From DATJLY01 sp963729295 (lineage in GTDB: Bacteria; Pseudomonadota; Alphaproteobacteria; ATCC43930; CGMCC-115725), in the NCBI GenBank assembly GCA_963729295.1, contig CAVSNJ010000026.1, positions 62,001-126,000 of the forward strand: a stretch of DNA of 64,000 nucleotides, read 5' to 3'. Made by a program: the position numbers and the translations under genes. Shown here piece after piece: positions 51,115-60,407 of this stretch (positions within the stretch are counted from its first letter, which is position 1; every line of letters starts with the position of its first letter). The notes under the pieces are model-generated. The model did not search any database, was not told where the DNA came from, and saw only the letters and a list, made by a program, of their open reading frames with translations.

Positions 51115-52747
51115 ATGGCACACGAGGCGACTGCGCACGGCGGCGGACACGGCTACGGCGGCGCGCACGACGCGCACACGCCCGGCTTCTTCGTGCGCTG
51201 GTTCTGCTCGACCAATCACAAGGACATCGGCACGCTCTATCTGCTGTTCGCGATCTGCGCCGGGCTCATCGGCGGCACCTTCTCGATCATCATGCGCTAC
51301 AACCTGATGCAGCCGGGTGATCCGCTCTTCGGCGACAACCACCAGCTCTACAACGTCATCATCACGGCGCACGGTCTCATCATGGTGTTCTTCACCGTGA
51401 TGCCGGCGCTGATCGGCGGGTTCGGCAACTGGATCGTGCCGCTGATGATCGGGTCGCCCGACATGGCGTTCCCGCGCATGAACAACATCAGCTTCTGGCT
51501 GCTGGTCCCGGCCTTCTGCCTGCTGGTCGGCTCGACCATGGTCGGCGAGGGCGCGGGCGTCGGCTGGACCGTCTATCCGCCGCTCTCCTCCAAGATCGGC
51601 CATCCCGGCGCGTCGGTCGACATGGTGATCTTCTCGCTCCATCTCGCCGGCGCGTCCTCGATCATGGGCGCGATCAATTTCATCACCACCATCCTCAACA
51701 TGCGCGCGCCGGGCATGACCTTGCACAAGATGCCGCTGTTCTGCTGGTCGATCCTGGTGACGGCGTTCCTGCTGCTGCTTGTCGCTGCCGGTGCTGGCGG
51801 GCGCCATCACCATGCTGCTGACCGACCGCAATTTCGGCACCACCTTCTTCGATCCGGCCGGCGGCGGCGATCCGCTCCTCTTCCTGCACCTGTTCTGGTT
51901 CTTCGGCCACCCCGAAGTCTACATCATGATCCTGCCGGCCTTCGGCATCATCAGCCAGGTGATCTCGACCTTCTCGAAGAAGCCGATCTTCGGCTATCTC
52001 GGCATGGCTTACGCGATGGTGTCGATCGGCGTGATCGGCTTCGTCGTGTGGGCGCACCACATGTTCACGACCGGCATCAGCGTCGACACGCGGGCCTATT
52101 TCACGGCGGCGACCATGGTCATCGCCGTGCCGACGGGCATCAAGATCTTCTCCTGGATCGCCACCATGTGGGAAGGCTCGATCACGTTCGACACGCCGAT
52201 GCTGTGGGCGGTGGGCTTCCTGTTCCTGTTCACCGTGGGCGGCGTGACCGGCGTGGTGCTGGCCAACGCCGGCGTCGACATGGCGCTCCACAACACCTAC
52301 TACGTCGTGGCGCATTTCCACTACGTGCTGTCGCTGGGCGCCGTCTTCGGCATCTTCTCCGGGTTCTATTACTGGATCGGCAAGATGTGCGGCCGGCAAT
52401 ACAACGAAACGCTCGGCCGCATCCATTTCTGGCTGACCTTCATCGGCGTCAACCTGACCTTCTTCCCGATGCACTTCCTCGGGCTCGCCGGCATGCCGCG
52501 CCGCATCAGCGACTATCCCGACGCGTTCGCCGGCTGGAACATGGTCGCCTCGCTCGGCTCCTACATCTCCTATGGCGCGACCTTGCTGTTCGTCTTCATC
52601 CTGTTCCAGACCCTCTTCGCCGGAAAGCGCGTCGGCAACAATTATTGGGGCGAGGGCGCCACCACGCTCGAATGGACGCTCACCTCGCCGCCGCCGTTCC
52701 ATTCCTACGACGAGCTGCCGCACATCGCGCCCGAGGCGAGCCACTGA
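51115..52747 (+). CDS. ctaD: Cytochrome c oxidase subunit I, with a frameshift
   Basis: The haem-copper subunit of the aa3 oxidase; reduces oxygen and pumps protons. About 543 residues after correction. STNHKDIGTLYL, ITAHGLIMVFFTVMPALIGGFGNW (haem a ligand) and, after the break, FGHPEVYIMILPAFG (CuB His and cross-linked Tyr), WAHHMFTTG and VVAHFHYVLS (haem a3/a ligands) are all visible. The frame is lost at CTT 51778-51780, in the helix FLLLL: the original frame becomes VAAGAGGRHHHAADR, while skipping one base gives SLPVLAGAITMLLTDRN. Both halves are excellent, so the gene is either mis-sequenced or frameshifted. Confidence 0.92.
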
Positions 52748-52758
52748 GGATTGCCGAT

Positions 52759-53670
52759 TTGACCCCGATCGCCGCGCCCCTCCTCCGCGCCCGACCGCTC
52801 GAGCCGGCGCTCGGCGATTACATCGCGCTTCTGAAGCCGCGGGTGATGTCGCTCGTCGTGTTCACCGGCTTCGTCGGGCTCACTCTCGCGCCCGGCCATC
52901 TCAATCCGGTGCTTCAGCTCACGGCGATCCTGTGCATCGCGGTGGCGGCCGGCGCGTGCGGCGCCATCAACATGTGGTACGACCGCGACATCGACGCGCT
53001 CATGGCGCGGACGCGCGAGCGGCCGCTGCCGGCGGGCCGCATGGCGCCCGGCGACGCGCTCGGCTTCGGCGTGGTGCTCGCGGGCGCCTCGGTCATGGTG
53101 ATGGCGCTCGCGCTCAACTGGGCGGCGGCGGGTCTCCTGGCGCTCACCATCGCGTTCTACGTGTTCGTCTACACGATGTGGCTGAAGCGCCGCACGCCGC
53201 AGAACATCGTGATCGGCGGCGCCGCGGGCGCGCTGCCGCCGCTCGTCGGCTGGGCCGCGGCGACCGGCACCGTGGGCGTGCCGGCGCTCGTGCTGTTCGC
53301 CCTCATCTTCTTCTGGACGCCGCCGCATTTCTGGGCGCTGTCGCTCTATCGCGCCGGCGATTATGCGCGCGCCGGCGTGCCGATGATGCCGGTCGTGGCG
53401 GGCCCGGGCGAGACCAAGCGCCAGATGCTGATCTACACGCTGATCTTGTGGCCGCTGGCGCTGGCGCCGACGCTCCTCGGCATCGAGGGCTGGGTCTATG
53501 GCCTTGCCGCGCTCGCGCTCAGCGCGGCCTTCACCGCGCTCGCCATCTGCGTCCTCTCCGAGACGGGCGAGCGCTGGGCCCGGCGCATGTTCGGCTTCTC
53601 GATCCTCTATCTTTTCCTGCTCTTCGCCCTGATGCTGGTGGACCGCATGCCGATGGGGCTCGCGGGATGA
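52759..53670 (+). CDS. ctaB: Protohaem IX farnesyltransferase (haem O synthase)
   Basis: Attaches farnesyl to haem b for haem A synthesis; inner membrane. The protein has 303 residues and about nine helices. The two acidic motifs are NMWYDRDIDALMARTRERPLPAGR and the later DYARAGVPMMPVVAG. WTPPHFWALSLYRAGDY is typical. The start is TTG at 52759 with GAGGA 9 bases upstream; no usable ATG or GTG precedes the first helix. It lies between ctaD and ctaG, the usual place. The stop overlaps the next start. Confidence 0.95.
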   Translation: MTPIAAPLLRARPLEPALGDYIALLKPRVMSLVVFTGFVGLTLAPGHLNPVLQLTAILCIAVAAGACGAINMWYDRDIDALMARTRERPLPAGRMAPGDALGFGVVLAGASVMVMALALNWAAAGLLALTIAFYVFVYTMWLKRRTPQNIVIGGAAGALPPLVGWAAATGTVGVPALVLFALIFFWTPPHFWALSLYRAGDYARAGVPMMPVVAGPGETKRQMLIYTLILWPLALAPTLLGIEGWVYGLAALALSAAFTALAICVLSETGERWARRMFGFSILYLFLLFALMLVDRMPMGLAG

Positions 53671-53810
53671 GCGCGCGGGAGCTTCTCTTGGACGACCGGC
53701 AGCGGCGGCAGCGGGCGAAGAACTGGGCGCTCCTCGCCGTGCTCGGCGGGCTGGCGCTGCTGTTCTACGTCATCACCATCGTGCGCGTCAGTGTGGGGCT
53801 CGGGCCATGA
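53667..53810 (+). CDS. Small cytochrome oxidase operon membrane protein (CoxF-like)
   Basis: A 47-residue protein with a charged N-terminus (SARELLLDDRQRRQRAKNW) and one membrane helix (ALLAVLGGLALLFYVITIVRVSV). Short proteins of this shape sit between ctaB and ctaG in alphaproteobacterial oxidase operons and are called CoxF; their exact task in oxidase biogenesis is not settled. ATGA overlaps on both sides (with ctaB and ctaG) support that it is real and translated. Confidence 0.85.
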   Translation: MSARELLLDDRQRRQRAKNWALLAVLGGLALLFYVITIVRVSVGLGP

Positions 53811-54388
53811 GTCAACGCAGCAGCAACCGCAAGACCCTGCTGGCGCTGTGCGCCGTCCTTGCCGTGATGGGCGGGCTCGTCGCGGCGTCGGTGCCGCTCT
53901 ATCGCCTGTTCTGCGCCGCGACCGGATATGAGGGCACGACCCAGCGCGCGAGCGCGGCGCCCGACACGGTCGATCGCGGCCGCACCATCACCGTGCGCTT
54001 CAACGCCGACACCGCGCCCGACCTGCCGTGGGACTTCCACCCCGAGCAGCGCGAGGTGAAGGTCCATCCGGGCCAGGAGAACCTCGCCAGGTTCTTCGCC
54101 CAGAACCGCTCGGCCGAGGGAATCAACGGCCGCGCCGCCTACAACGTCACGCCCGACAAGGCCGGGCTCTATTTCGACAAGCTGCAATGCTTCTGCTTCT
54201 CGGATCAGTACCTGGCGCCGGGCCAGAAGGCCGAGCTCGACGTGCAGTTCTTCGTCGATCCCGACATCGCCAAGGACCCGAACACCACCGACATCGACAC
54301 CATCACCCTCTCCTACACCTTCTTCCGCGCCAAGGACGGCGGTCCGGCGCGCTCCGCCGCGGCCGATCGGCCGCCGAGCGTCAACTGA
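53807..54388 (+). CDS. ctaG: Cytochrome c oxidase assembly protein CtaG (Cox11)
   Basis: Copper chaperone that delivers CuB to subunit I. The protein has 193 residues: one N-terminal membrane anchor (LLALCAVLAVMGGLVAASVPLY) and a periplasmic immunoglobulin-like domain. Conserved are LYRLFCAATGYEGTTQRA, the copper site KLQCFCFSDQYL and the C-terminal FFRAK. It overlaps the CoxF-like stop by 4 bases. It is followed by ctaE after 14 bases. Confidence 0.96.
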   Translation: MSQRSSNRKTLLALCAVLAVMGGLVAASVPLYRLFCAATGYEGTTQRASAAPDTVDRGRTITVRFNADTAPDLPWDFHPEQREVKVHPGQENLARFFAQNRSAEGINGRAAYNVTPDKAGLYFDKLQCFCFSDQYLAPGQKAELDVQFFVDPDIAKDPNTTDIDTITLSYTFFRAKDGGPARSAAADRPPSVN

Positions 54389-54402
54389 GATCGCGAGCGA
54401 CC

Positions 54403-55221
54403 ATGAAGAGCCACAGCGAACCGAAGCACCCCTACCATCTCGTCGATCCCAGCCCATGGCCGATCGTCGGCGCGCTCGCCGCCGGCATCATGTTCGCCGG
54501 CGCCGTCGTGTTCATGCATGAGGGGCCGACCTGGATCATGGCCATCGGCATGCTGTCGGTGCTCGCCGTCATGTTCGTGTGGTGGCGCGACGTGATCCGC
54601 GAGGCGGTGTTCGAGGGCCATCACAACAAGGTGGTGCAGATCGGGCTGCGCTATGGCATGGCGCTCTTCATCGCGTCGGAGGTGATGTTCTTCGTCGCCT
54701 TCTTCTGGGCCTATTTCTCGGCGGCCCTCTTCCCGACCGCGGCGATGGGCGGGACATGGCCGCCCAAGGGCATCGTGCCGTTCGATCCGTTCGACGTGCC
54801 GTTCGTCAACACGCTCGTGCTGCTGCTGTCGGGCTCGACCGTGACCTGGGCGCACCATGCGCTGCTCGAGAACGACCGGCGCAACTTGATCCGTGGCCTC
54901 GCCGTCACCGTGTTCCTGGGCCTCTGCTTCACCTCGCTCCAGGCCTACGAATACACCCACGCCGCCTTCGGATTCACCCAGGGCATATATCCCTCGACCT
55001 TCTTCATGGCGACAGGCTTCCACGGCTTCCACGTCATCATCGGCACCACCTTCCTCGCCGTCTGCCTCTATCGCGCGGTCAAGGGCCAGTTCACGCCCGA
55101 CCACCATTTCGGCCTCGTGGCGGCGGCGTGGTACTGGCACTTCGTCGACGTGGTGTGGCTCTTCCTGTTCACCTGCATCTACTGGTGGGGCAGCAGCGGA
55201 GCGCCGGCGCTGAACGGATGA
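54403..55221 (+). CDS. ctaE: Cytochrome c oxidase subunit III
   Basis: The 272-residue seven-helix subunit that stabilises subunit I and proton uptake. Typical motifs: HPYHLVDPSPWPIVGALAAG at the start, VWWRDVIREAVFEGHHNKVVQIGLRYGMALFIASEVMFFVAFFWAYF with the key glutamate in ASEVM, GIYPSTFFMATGFHGFHVIIGT and AAWYWHFVDVVWLFLF. No truncation. Its stop overlaps the DUF983 start. Confidence 0.96.
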   Translation: MKSHSEPKHPYHLVDPSPWPIVGALAAGIMFAGAVVFMHEGPTWIMAIGMLSVLAVMFVWWRDVIREAVFEGHHNKVVQIGLRYGMALFIASEVMFFVAFFWAYFSAALFPTAAMGGTWPPKGIVPFDPFDVPFVNTLVLLLSGSTVTWAHHALLENDRRNLIRGLAVTVFLGLCFTSLQAYEYTHAAFGFTQGIYPSTFFMATGFHGFHVIIGTTFLAVCLYRAVKGQFTPDHHFGLVAAAWYWHFVDVVWLFLFTCIYWWGSSGAPALNG

Positions 55222-55580
55222 GCGCACCCCTTTCACTTTTCGCAATCGCGCTGAAATGCCGATGCCCGCGCTGCGGGCGCGGCAAGCTTTATTCCGGCCT
55301 GCTGCAGGTGGCGCGCCAGTGTCCCGAATGCGGCCTCGATCTCGCGTCGCAGGATGCGGGCGACGGGCCGGCCGTGTTCGTCGTGTTCATCCTCGGCGCG
55401 ATCGTGGTCGCGCTCGCGATCCTCGTTGAAATCCTGTTCGCGCCGCCGCTCTGGCTGCATGTCGTGCTGTGGACGCCGGTCATCCTGGGCGGCGCAATCG
55501 CGCTGCTGCGGCCGTTGAAGGCGGCGCTCATCGCGCTCGAATACCGCCACCGCGATCTGGGCGCCGGCCCCGCATCCTAG
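55218..55580 (+). CDS. DUF983 membrane protein
   Basis: A 120-residue protein. The N-terminus holds a zinc-ribbon-like CRCPRCGRGKLY ... CPECGLDL (four cysteines in two C-x2-C pairs). Then come two membrane helices (VFVVFILGAIVVALAILVEI; LHVVLWTPVILGGAIALL). DUF983 genes regularly follow ctaE and precede the SURF1 gene in alphaproteobacteria, pointing to a role in oxidase biogenesis; this is based on context. Here SURF1 is 2.5 kb further on. Confidence 0.9.
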   Translation: MSAPLSLFAIALKCRCPRCGRGKLYSGLLQVARQCPECGLDLASQDAGDGPAVFVVFILGAIVVALAILVEILFAPPLWLHVVLWTPVILGGAIALLRPLKAALIALEYRHRDLGAGPAS

Positions 55581-55741
55581 CTCCGTGTCCTCATAAGGCG
55601 TGGCGCCGAGCTGCGGCGTGCGCATGTCCGCTTCTGACCCTCAACAGACCTCCGCCTCGTCTATTCACGATGACCCTGGACAGATACCCGTGTGTGCTAC
55701 GATCGCTGCGCGTCATGGCCGAGGACGGGGGGATTGGTAAA

Positions 55742-56683
55742 ATGCTCAACGTTCGTCCACTTGAAGAGCGCGACCTGGCGGAGGGGCAGCGCATCGTGCG
55801 GCGCGCCTTCGGTACCTTCTTCGGCTTCGCCGATCTCGATAGTTTCTGGACCGATTTCGATTACGTCTATGGCCGCTTCGGCTGCGAGCACACCGCCGCA
55901 TTCGCCGCCGACCACGACGGAGCGCTCGCCGGCGTCAACTTCGCCACGAACTGGGGCAGCGTCGGCTTTTTCGGCCCGCTCTCAGTGCGCCCCGATCTGT
56001 GGAACAAGGGCATCGCCCAGCCGCTGGTCGCGGCGGTGTCAGACCAATTCGCGAGCTGGGGCACGCGCCATGCCGGCTTGTGCACTTTCGCGCAAAGTAC
56101 CAAGCACGTCTGGCTCTATCAGAAGTTCGGCTTCCACCCGCGCTTTCTCACCGCGATCATGGCGGCGTCGGCGGCCGCATCCGGCCCGCTGTCGCTGGAG
56201 GCGCGCTACACCGCGCTCGCACCGGGTGAGCGGCGGGCGGCGGAAGAAGCGAGCCGCGCGCTCAGCGACGAGATTTTCGATGGGCTCGATCTCTCTGCCG
56301 AGATCCGCACCGTCGCCGCGCGCGGCCTCGGCGACGCCTTGCTGTTATGGGAGCGTTCGGGCCGGCTCGGCGGCTTCGCCGTCTGCCATTGGGGACCGGC
56401 AAGCGAGGCCGGCGCCGATTGTCTCTTCATCAAGTTCGGCGCGGTGCGCCCTGGCCAGGGTGCCACCGACCGGTTCGGCGCGCTGCTCGACGCCGCCGGC
56501 GCGCTCGCCCGCGCAGTGGGGATGGCGAGAATCCTGGCTGGGGTCAATACCGGACGCGAGCAAGCTTATCGCCAGATGATGGCACGTGGCTTCCGCAGCC
56601 AAATGCAGGTGGTGACCATGCATCGGCCTAACGAACCTGCCTATAGCCGCCCGGACGACTTCGTCCTCGACGATTGGCGCTAG
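55742..56683 (+). CDS. GNAT-family N-acetyltransferase
   Basis: A 313-residue protein with two GNAT-like halves. The N-terminal half has LNVRPLEERDLAEGQRIVRRAFGTFFG, FGPLSVRPDLWNKGIAQPLVAAVSDQF (the acetyl-CoA loop, variant of R/Q-x-x-G-x-G/A) and KHVWLYQKFGFHPRFL. The C-terminal half is more diverged. The acceptor substrate is unknown. ATG at 55742 is favoured by a G-rich site 8 bases upstream; ATGs at 55715 and 55670 are alternatives. It and the next gene separate DUF983 from SURF1. Confidence 0.8.
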   Translation: MLNVRPLEERDLAEGQRIVRRAFGTFFGFADLDSFWTDFDYVYGRFGCEHTAAFAADHDGALAGVNFATNWGSVGFFGPLSVRPDLWNKGIAQPLVAAVSDQFASWGTRHAGLCTFAQSTKHVWLYQKFGFHPRFLTAIMAASAAASGPLSLEARYTALAPGERRAAEEASRALSDEIFDGLDLSAEIRTVAARGLGDALLLWERSGRLGGFAVCHWGPASEAGADCLFIKFGAVRPGQGATDRFGALLDAAGALARAVGMARILAGVNTGREQAYRQMMARGFRSQMQVVTMHRPNEPAYSRPDDFVLDDWR

Positions 56684-56841
56684 GAAGTTCTGCTCATCTC
56701 CTACCCCGCCGATCTCGGCGACGCGTGGCCGTCGATGCTTCTCACGATGGAAGACCAGATGATCCACTTCCCTTAATGGCACTTCGCTGACGACCTGGTT
56801 GCGCGTCAAAGCCTCTCCGTGTGTCATTCTGAGTACAGCAC

Positions 56842-58062
56842 CTAAGCCGCCGGGGCGACGTGCTCCGGCCGGAAGCCGAGGCCGATGATTCGCGCCGGAA
56901 TGCGGCGCAGCACCGGATAACGCCCGAGGAGCCGCAGCACCAGCGGCGGCTCGACCGGCCCGCCCGCGAGCACGCGCGCGAGGAAGCGGTCCTGGATGAA
57001 GAGCTGCATGCGCTGCATCATGCGCGTCGGCCATTCGCGCCGCCGCTGCACCGCCGCGAGATCGACCTCGCCAAGCCTGTGCTCCCGCAACGGGCGGGCG
57101 AGGATGTTCGCGGCGGCGACCGCGTCCTGGACGGCGAGATTGACGCCGACGCCGCCGATCGGCGACATCGCGTGCGCCGCGTCGCCGATCAGCAGCAGCC
57201 CCGGCCGATGCCAGCGCCGCACGCGATCAACCACGACGGTCAGAAGCTTCACGTCCCCCCAGCTCGCGATCTCGTGCGTGCGGTCGGCGAGCTGCGGCGC
57301 GAAGCGCGCGATCTCGGCGCGGAAGGCTTCGAGCCCCTGCGCCTGGCGCGCCGCGAAGCTGCCCTTGGCGATGACGAAGCCGCATTGCCAATAGTCCTGG
57401 CGGCCGATCTGGACGAGCAGGCCGCCGCGATCGAACCGCCCCAAGGCCTGCCCGCGATCGTCATGCCGGCGCGACAGGCGGAGCCACAGCACGTCGATCG
57501 GCGCGCCGAATTCCCTGACCTCGAACCCGCCCTTGGCGCGTAACGTCGAATGGCGCCCGTCGCATCCCACGACGAGATCGGCCGATATTTCGATGGCGCC
57601 ATCCGCCGTCTCGGCGCGCACGCCCGTGACGCGCCCGTCCGGCGCTTGCAGCAGATCGACGGCATCGGTCCGCATCATCGGCCGGAAGCCCGGATAGCGG
57701 CGTCCGGACGCGGCGATGAAGTCGAGAAAATCCCATTGCGGCATGATGGCGATGAATTTGCACCGCGTCGGCAGATGCGAAAGATCGGCGACGGAGAAGT
57801 AGGCGTCGCCGACCGAGCCGCCGAGCTCGCGCGCCTCGTCATGCGGGCGCTTCAGGAATTCGTCGAGCAGGCCGAGCTCGTGCATCACCTCGGTGGTCGA
57901 GGGGTGGATCGTGTCGCCGCGGAAATCGCGGAAGAAATCGGCGTGCTTCTCCAGGACCGCGACCTCGACCCCGGCGCGCGCCAGAAGAAAGCCCAGCATC
58001 ATGCCGGCGGGTCCGCCGCCGACGATGCAGCAGGTCACGCTGAGGCGCCGCGGGTCCGTCAT
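56842..58062 (-). CDS. FAD-dependent aromatic-ring-hydroxylase-like monooxygenase
   Basis: A 406-residue class A flavoprotein monooxygenase. FAD motif CCIVGGGPAGMMLGFLLARAGVEVAVLEKH (11-40), DG motif LVVGCDGRHSTLRAKGGF and the second FAD motif GLLLIGDAAHAMSPIGGVGVNLAVQDA. These enzymes hydroxylate aromatic or polyketide-like rings with NAD(P)H. The substrate is unknown. It is divergent from SURF1 and, with the GNAT gene, looks inserted in the oxidase gene cluster. Confidence 0.88.
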   Translation of the reverse strand: MTDPRRLSVTCCIVGGGPAGMMLGFLLARAGVEVAVLEKHADFFRDFRGDTIHPSTTEVMHELGLLDEFLKRPHDEARELGGSVGDAYFSVADLSHLPTRCKFIAIMPQWDFLDFIAASGRRYPGFRPMMRTDAVDLLQAPDGRVTGVRAETADGAIEISADLVVGCDGRHSTLRAKGGFEVREFGAPIDVLWLRLSRRHDDRGQALGRFDRGGLLVQIGRQDYWQCGFVIAKGSFAARQAQGLEAFRAEIARFAPQLADRTHEIASWGDVKLLTVVVDRVRRWHRPGLLLIGDAAHAMSPIGGVGVNLAVQDAVAAANILARPLREHRLGEVDLAAVQRRREWPTRMMQRMQLFIQDRFLARVLAGGPVEPPLVLRLLGRYPVLRRIPARIIGLGFRPEHVAPAA

Positions 58063-58102
58063 GGCTTGTGATCCTTCGTCCGGCGCGTCATATGCCGACG
58101 CC

Positions 58103-58816
58103 ATGCAATCGCTCGCCGCCCCGCCGCGCAAGTCCCTCGTCGGGCCGACGCTGTTCGCGATCTTCGGCTTCGCGCTGCTGATCGGGCTCGGCACGTGGCA
58201 GGTCGAGCGCCTCCACTGGAAGGAAGGCTTGATCGCCGCGCGCACCGCCGCCGTGACGGGAGCGCCGGTCGTTCTGCCGCAGACGCTCGACGAGGCGCAG
58301 AGCGAGGAATTCCGCCATGTCCGCCTCGACGGCAGGTTTCTCGGCGCGCCGGAATTCCGCGTCCATGCGCTGTCGCAGGACGGCGACGACGGATATCACG
58401 TGGTGGCATCCTTCGCGTTGGCGCGCGGCGGCACGGTGCTGGTCGATCGCGGCTTCGTTCCGGCCGGCGGGCGCGCGGCTCCGCCGCCCGCGGCGGGAGA
58501 CGCGGTGACCGGGCTGCTGCGGCTCGCTCAGGGCAAGCCGTCCTGGTTCACGCCCGACAATCGGCCGGCGACGAACGAGTGGTTCTATGTCGATCCGGCG
58601 GCGATGGCGGCGGCCGATGCGCTGGCCGGCGTGCTGCCGTTCTATGTCGACGAGGATGCGGGGCCCGATGCGCGCGCCTATCCTGTCGGCGGGCAGACGC
58701 CGCTCGACCTGCCGAACAACCATCTGCAATACGCCATCACGTGGTACGCGCTGGCGGCGGCGCTCGTCGTCTATTACATCCTCGTGGTGCGCAAGACGCG
58801 CCGAGGTGGATCGTGA
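58103..58816 (+). CDS. SURF1-family cytochrome oxidase assembly protein
   Basis: A 237-residue inner-membrane protein with the two-helix SURF1 layout: N-terminal helix LVGPTLFAIFGFALLIGLGTWQVERLHWKEGLI, where GTWQ-x-x-R is the family signature, and a C-terminal helix NNHLQYAITWYALAAALVVYYI, where NNHLQYAITWY is equally diagnostic. Between them is a periplasmic domain with GGTVLVDRGFVP. SURF1 helps haem A insertion into subunit I. ATG at 58103 is chosen. The stop overlaps the next GTG start. Confidence 0.94.
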   Translation: MQSLAAPPRKSLVGPTLFAIFGFALLIGLGTWQVERLHWKEGLIAARTAAVTGAPVVLPQTLDEAQSEEFRHVRLDGRFLGAPEFRVHALSQDGDDGYHVVASFALARGGTVLVDRGFVPAGGRAAPPPAAGDAVTGLLRLAQGKPSWFTPDNRPATNEWFYVDPAAMAAADALAGVLPFYVDEDAGPDARAYPVGGQTPLDLPNNHLQYAITWYALAAALVVYYILVVRKTRRGGS

Positions 58817-60309
58817 GGAACAGCCCCTACGCCGAGCTCGAAGCCCGCTTCAAACGGTTGACGTCGCTGCGCGAGGCGGCGGCCGTCCTGCATTGGGACA
58901 CGGCCGCGATCATGCCTGAAGGCGGCGCCGGCGCGCGCGCCGAGCAGCTTGCGACCTTGCGCGTCGTCTGCCACGAGGTTCTGGCCGATCCGGCGCTCCC
59001 CGACCTGCTCGACGGCGCCGGCGAGGAAAATCTCGAGCGCTGGCAATCCGCCAATCTGCGCGAGATGCGGCGTCAGTGGCGGCACGCGACGGCCATTCCC
59101 GCCGATCTCGTGGCGGCCTTGTCGAAGGCGGCCAGCGAATGCGAGATGGTCTGGCGCAAGGCGCGGCCGGCGAGCGATTTCGCCATGGTGCTTCCCCATC
59201 TCGAGCGGCTCCTGGGTCTGGTGCGCGACAAGGCGGCGGCGAAGGCGGCACTCCTCGGGTGCTCGCGCTACGAGGCGCTGCTCGACCAGTGGGAGCCCGA
59301 CGGCAGCACGGCCGCGATCGATCGTCTCTTCGGCCCGCTCGCAAACGAGCTTCCGGCGCTCATCGAGAGCGCGCTCGAACATCAGGCGCGCGCGCCCGCG
59401 CCGCAGAAACCCGCGGGCCCGTTCCCGATCGCGGCACAGCGCGCGGCGAGCCTCAAGCTCATGGCGCAACTGGGCTTCGATTTCGCGCACGGCCGGCTCG
59501 ATGAGAGCGCGCACCCGTTCTGCGGCGGCACGCCCGACGACGTGCGCATCACGACGCGCTACGACGAGAGCGATTTCACCCGCGCGCTGATGGGCGTGCT
59601 GCACGAGACCGGGCACGCGCTCTACGAGCGCGGCCTGCCCGAGGACTGGCGCAGCCAGCCGGTCGGCCGCTCGCGCGGCATGAGCGTGCACGAAAGCCAG
59701 TCGCTCCTGATCGAGATGCAGGTGTGCCGGGGACGCGCGTTCCTGGAATTCGCGGCGCCGATCCTGCGCGACGCGTTCGGCGGCGCGGGACCGGCATGGG
59801 ACGCTGACAATCTCCACCGCCTCTATACCCGGGTCGCGCGGAGCCTCATCCGCGTCGATGCCGACGAGGTGACGTATCCGGCGCATGTCATCCTGCGCTA
59901 TCGGCTCGAGCGCGCGATGATCGACGGCGACCTTCCGCTCGCCGACCTGCCGGCGGCGTGGCACGACGGCATGCGCGAGCTTCTGGGCGTCGTCCCGCCC
60001 GACGATCGGCAGGGCTGCCTTCAGGATGTGCACTGGTATGACGGGGCGTGGGGCTATTTCCCGACCTACACGCTCGGCGCCATGACCGCGGCGCAGCTTT
60101 ACGCCGCGGCGCGCGGCGCCGACCCCAATATCGAGCCGGCGATCGCGCGCGGCGACTTCGCGCCGCTCCTCGCCTGGCTGCGCGCCAAGGTGCATGGCCT
60201 TGGCTCGCTTCTCGGCACGGCCGAACTGGTCGAAAGCGCCACCGGAAAACCCTTGGACGGCGCCGTCTTCCGCCGCCATCTGCGCGCCCGATATCTCGGG
60301 GAAAACTAG
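58813..60309 (+). CDS. M32 metallocarboxypeptidase (carboxypeptidase Taq type)
   Basis: A 498-residue cytosolic zinc carboxypeptidase. The HExxH motif is His264-Glu265-Thr-Gly-His268 in LHETGHALYERGLP. MSVHESQS gives the third ligand, and DEVTYPAHVILRYRLERAMIDGDL and GYFPTYTLGAMTAAQLY are family signatures. Its task is peptide turnover. It starts with GTG at 58813, overlapping the SURF1 stop (GTGA), so it is translated with the oxidase assembly gene although no functional link is known. Confidence 0.95.
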   Translation: MRNSPYAELEARFKRLTSLREAAAVLHWDTAAIMPEGGAGARAEQLATLRVVCHEVLADPALPDLLDGAGEENLERWQSANLREMRRQWRHATAIPADLVAALSKAASECEMVWRKARPASDFAMVLPHLERLLGLVRDKAAAKAALLGCSRYEALLDQWEPDGSTAAIDRLFGPLANELPALIESALEHQARAPAPQKPAGPFPIAAQRAASLKLMAQLGFDFAHGRLDESAHPFCGGTPDDVRITTRYDESDFTRALMGVLHETGHALYERGLPEDWRSQPVGRSRGMSVHESQSLLIEMQVCRGRAFLEFAAPILRDAFGGAGPAWDADNLHRLYTRVARSLIRVDADEVTYPAHVILRYRLERAMIDGDLPLADLPAAWHDGMRELLGVVPPDDRQGCLQDVHWYDGAWGYFPTYTLGAMTAAQLYAAARGADPNIEPAIARGDFAPLLAWLRAKVHGLGSLLGTAELVESATGKPLDGAVFRRHLRARYLGEN

Positions 60310-60407
60310 CATAACTTGTTGATATAACGCGCATTTCCGCGGCATTGCGGGGCCCCGGCGCCGGCGCTAGCCTCTGCCCCCGTTTCACTTCTGCCCCCGG
60401 ACTGAAG

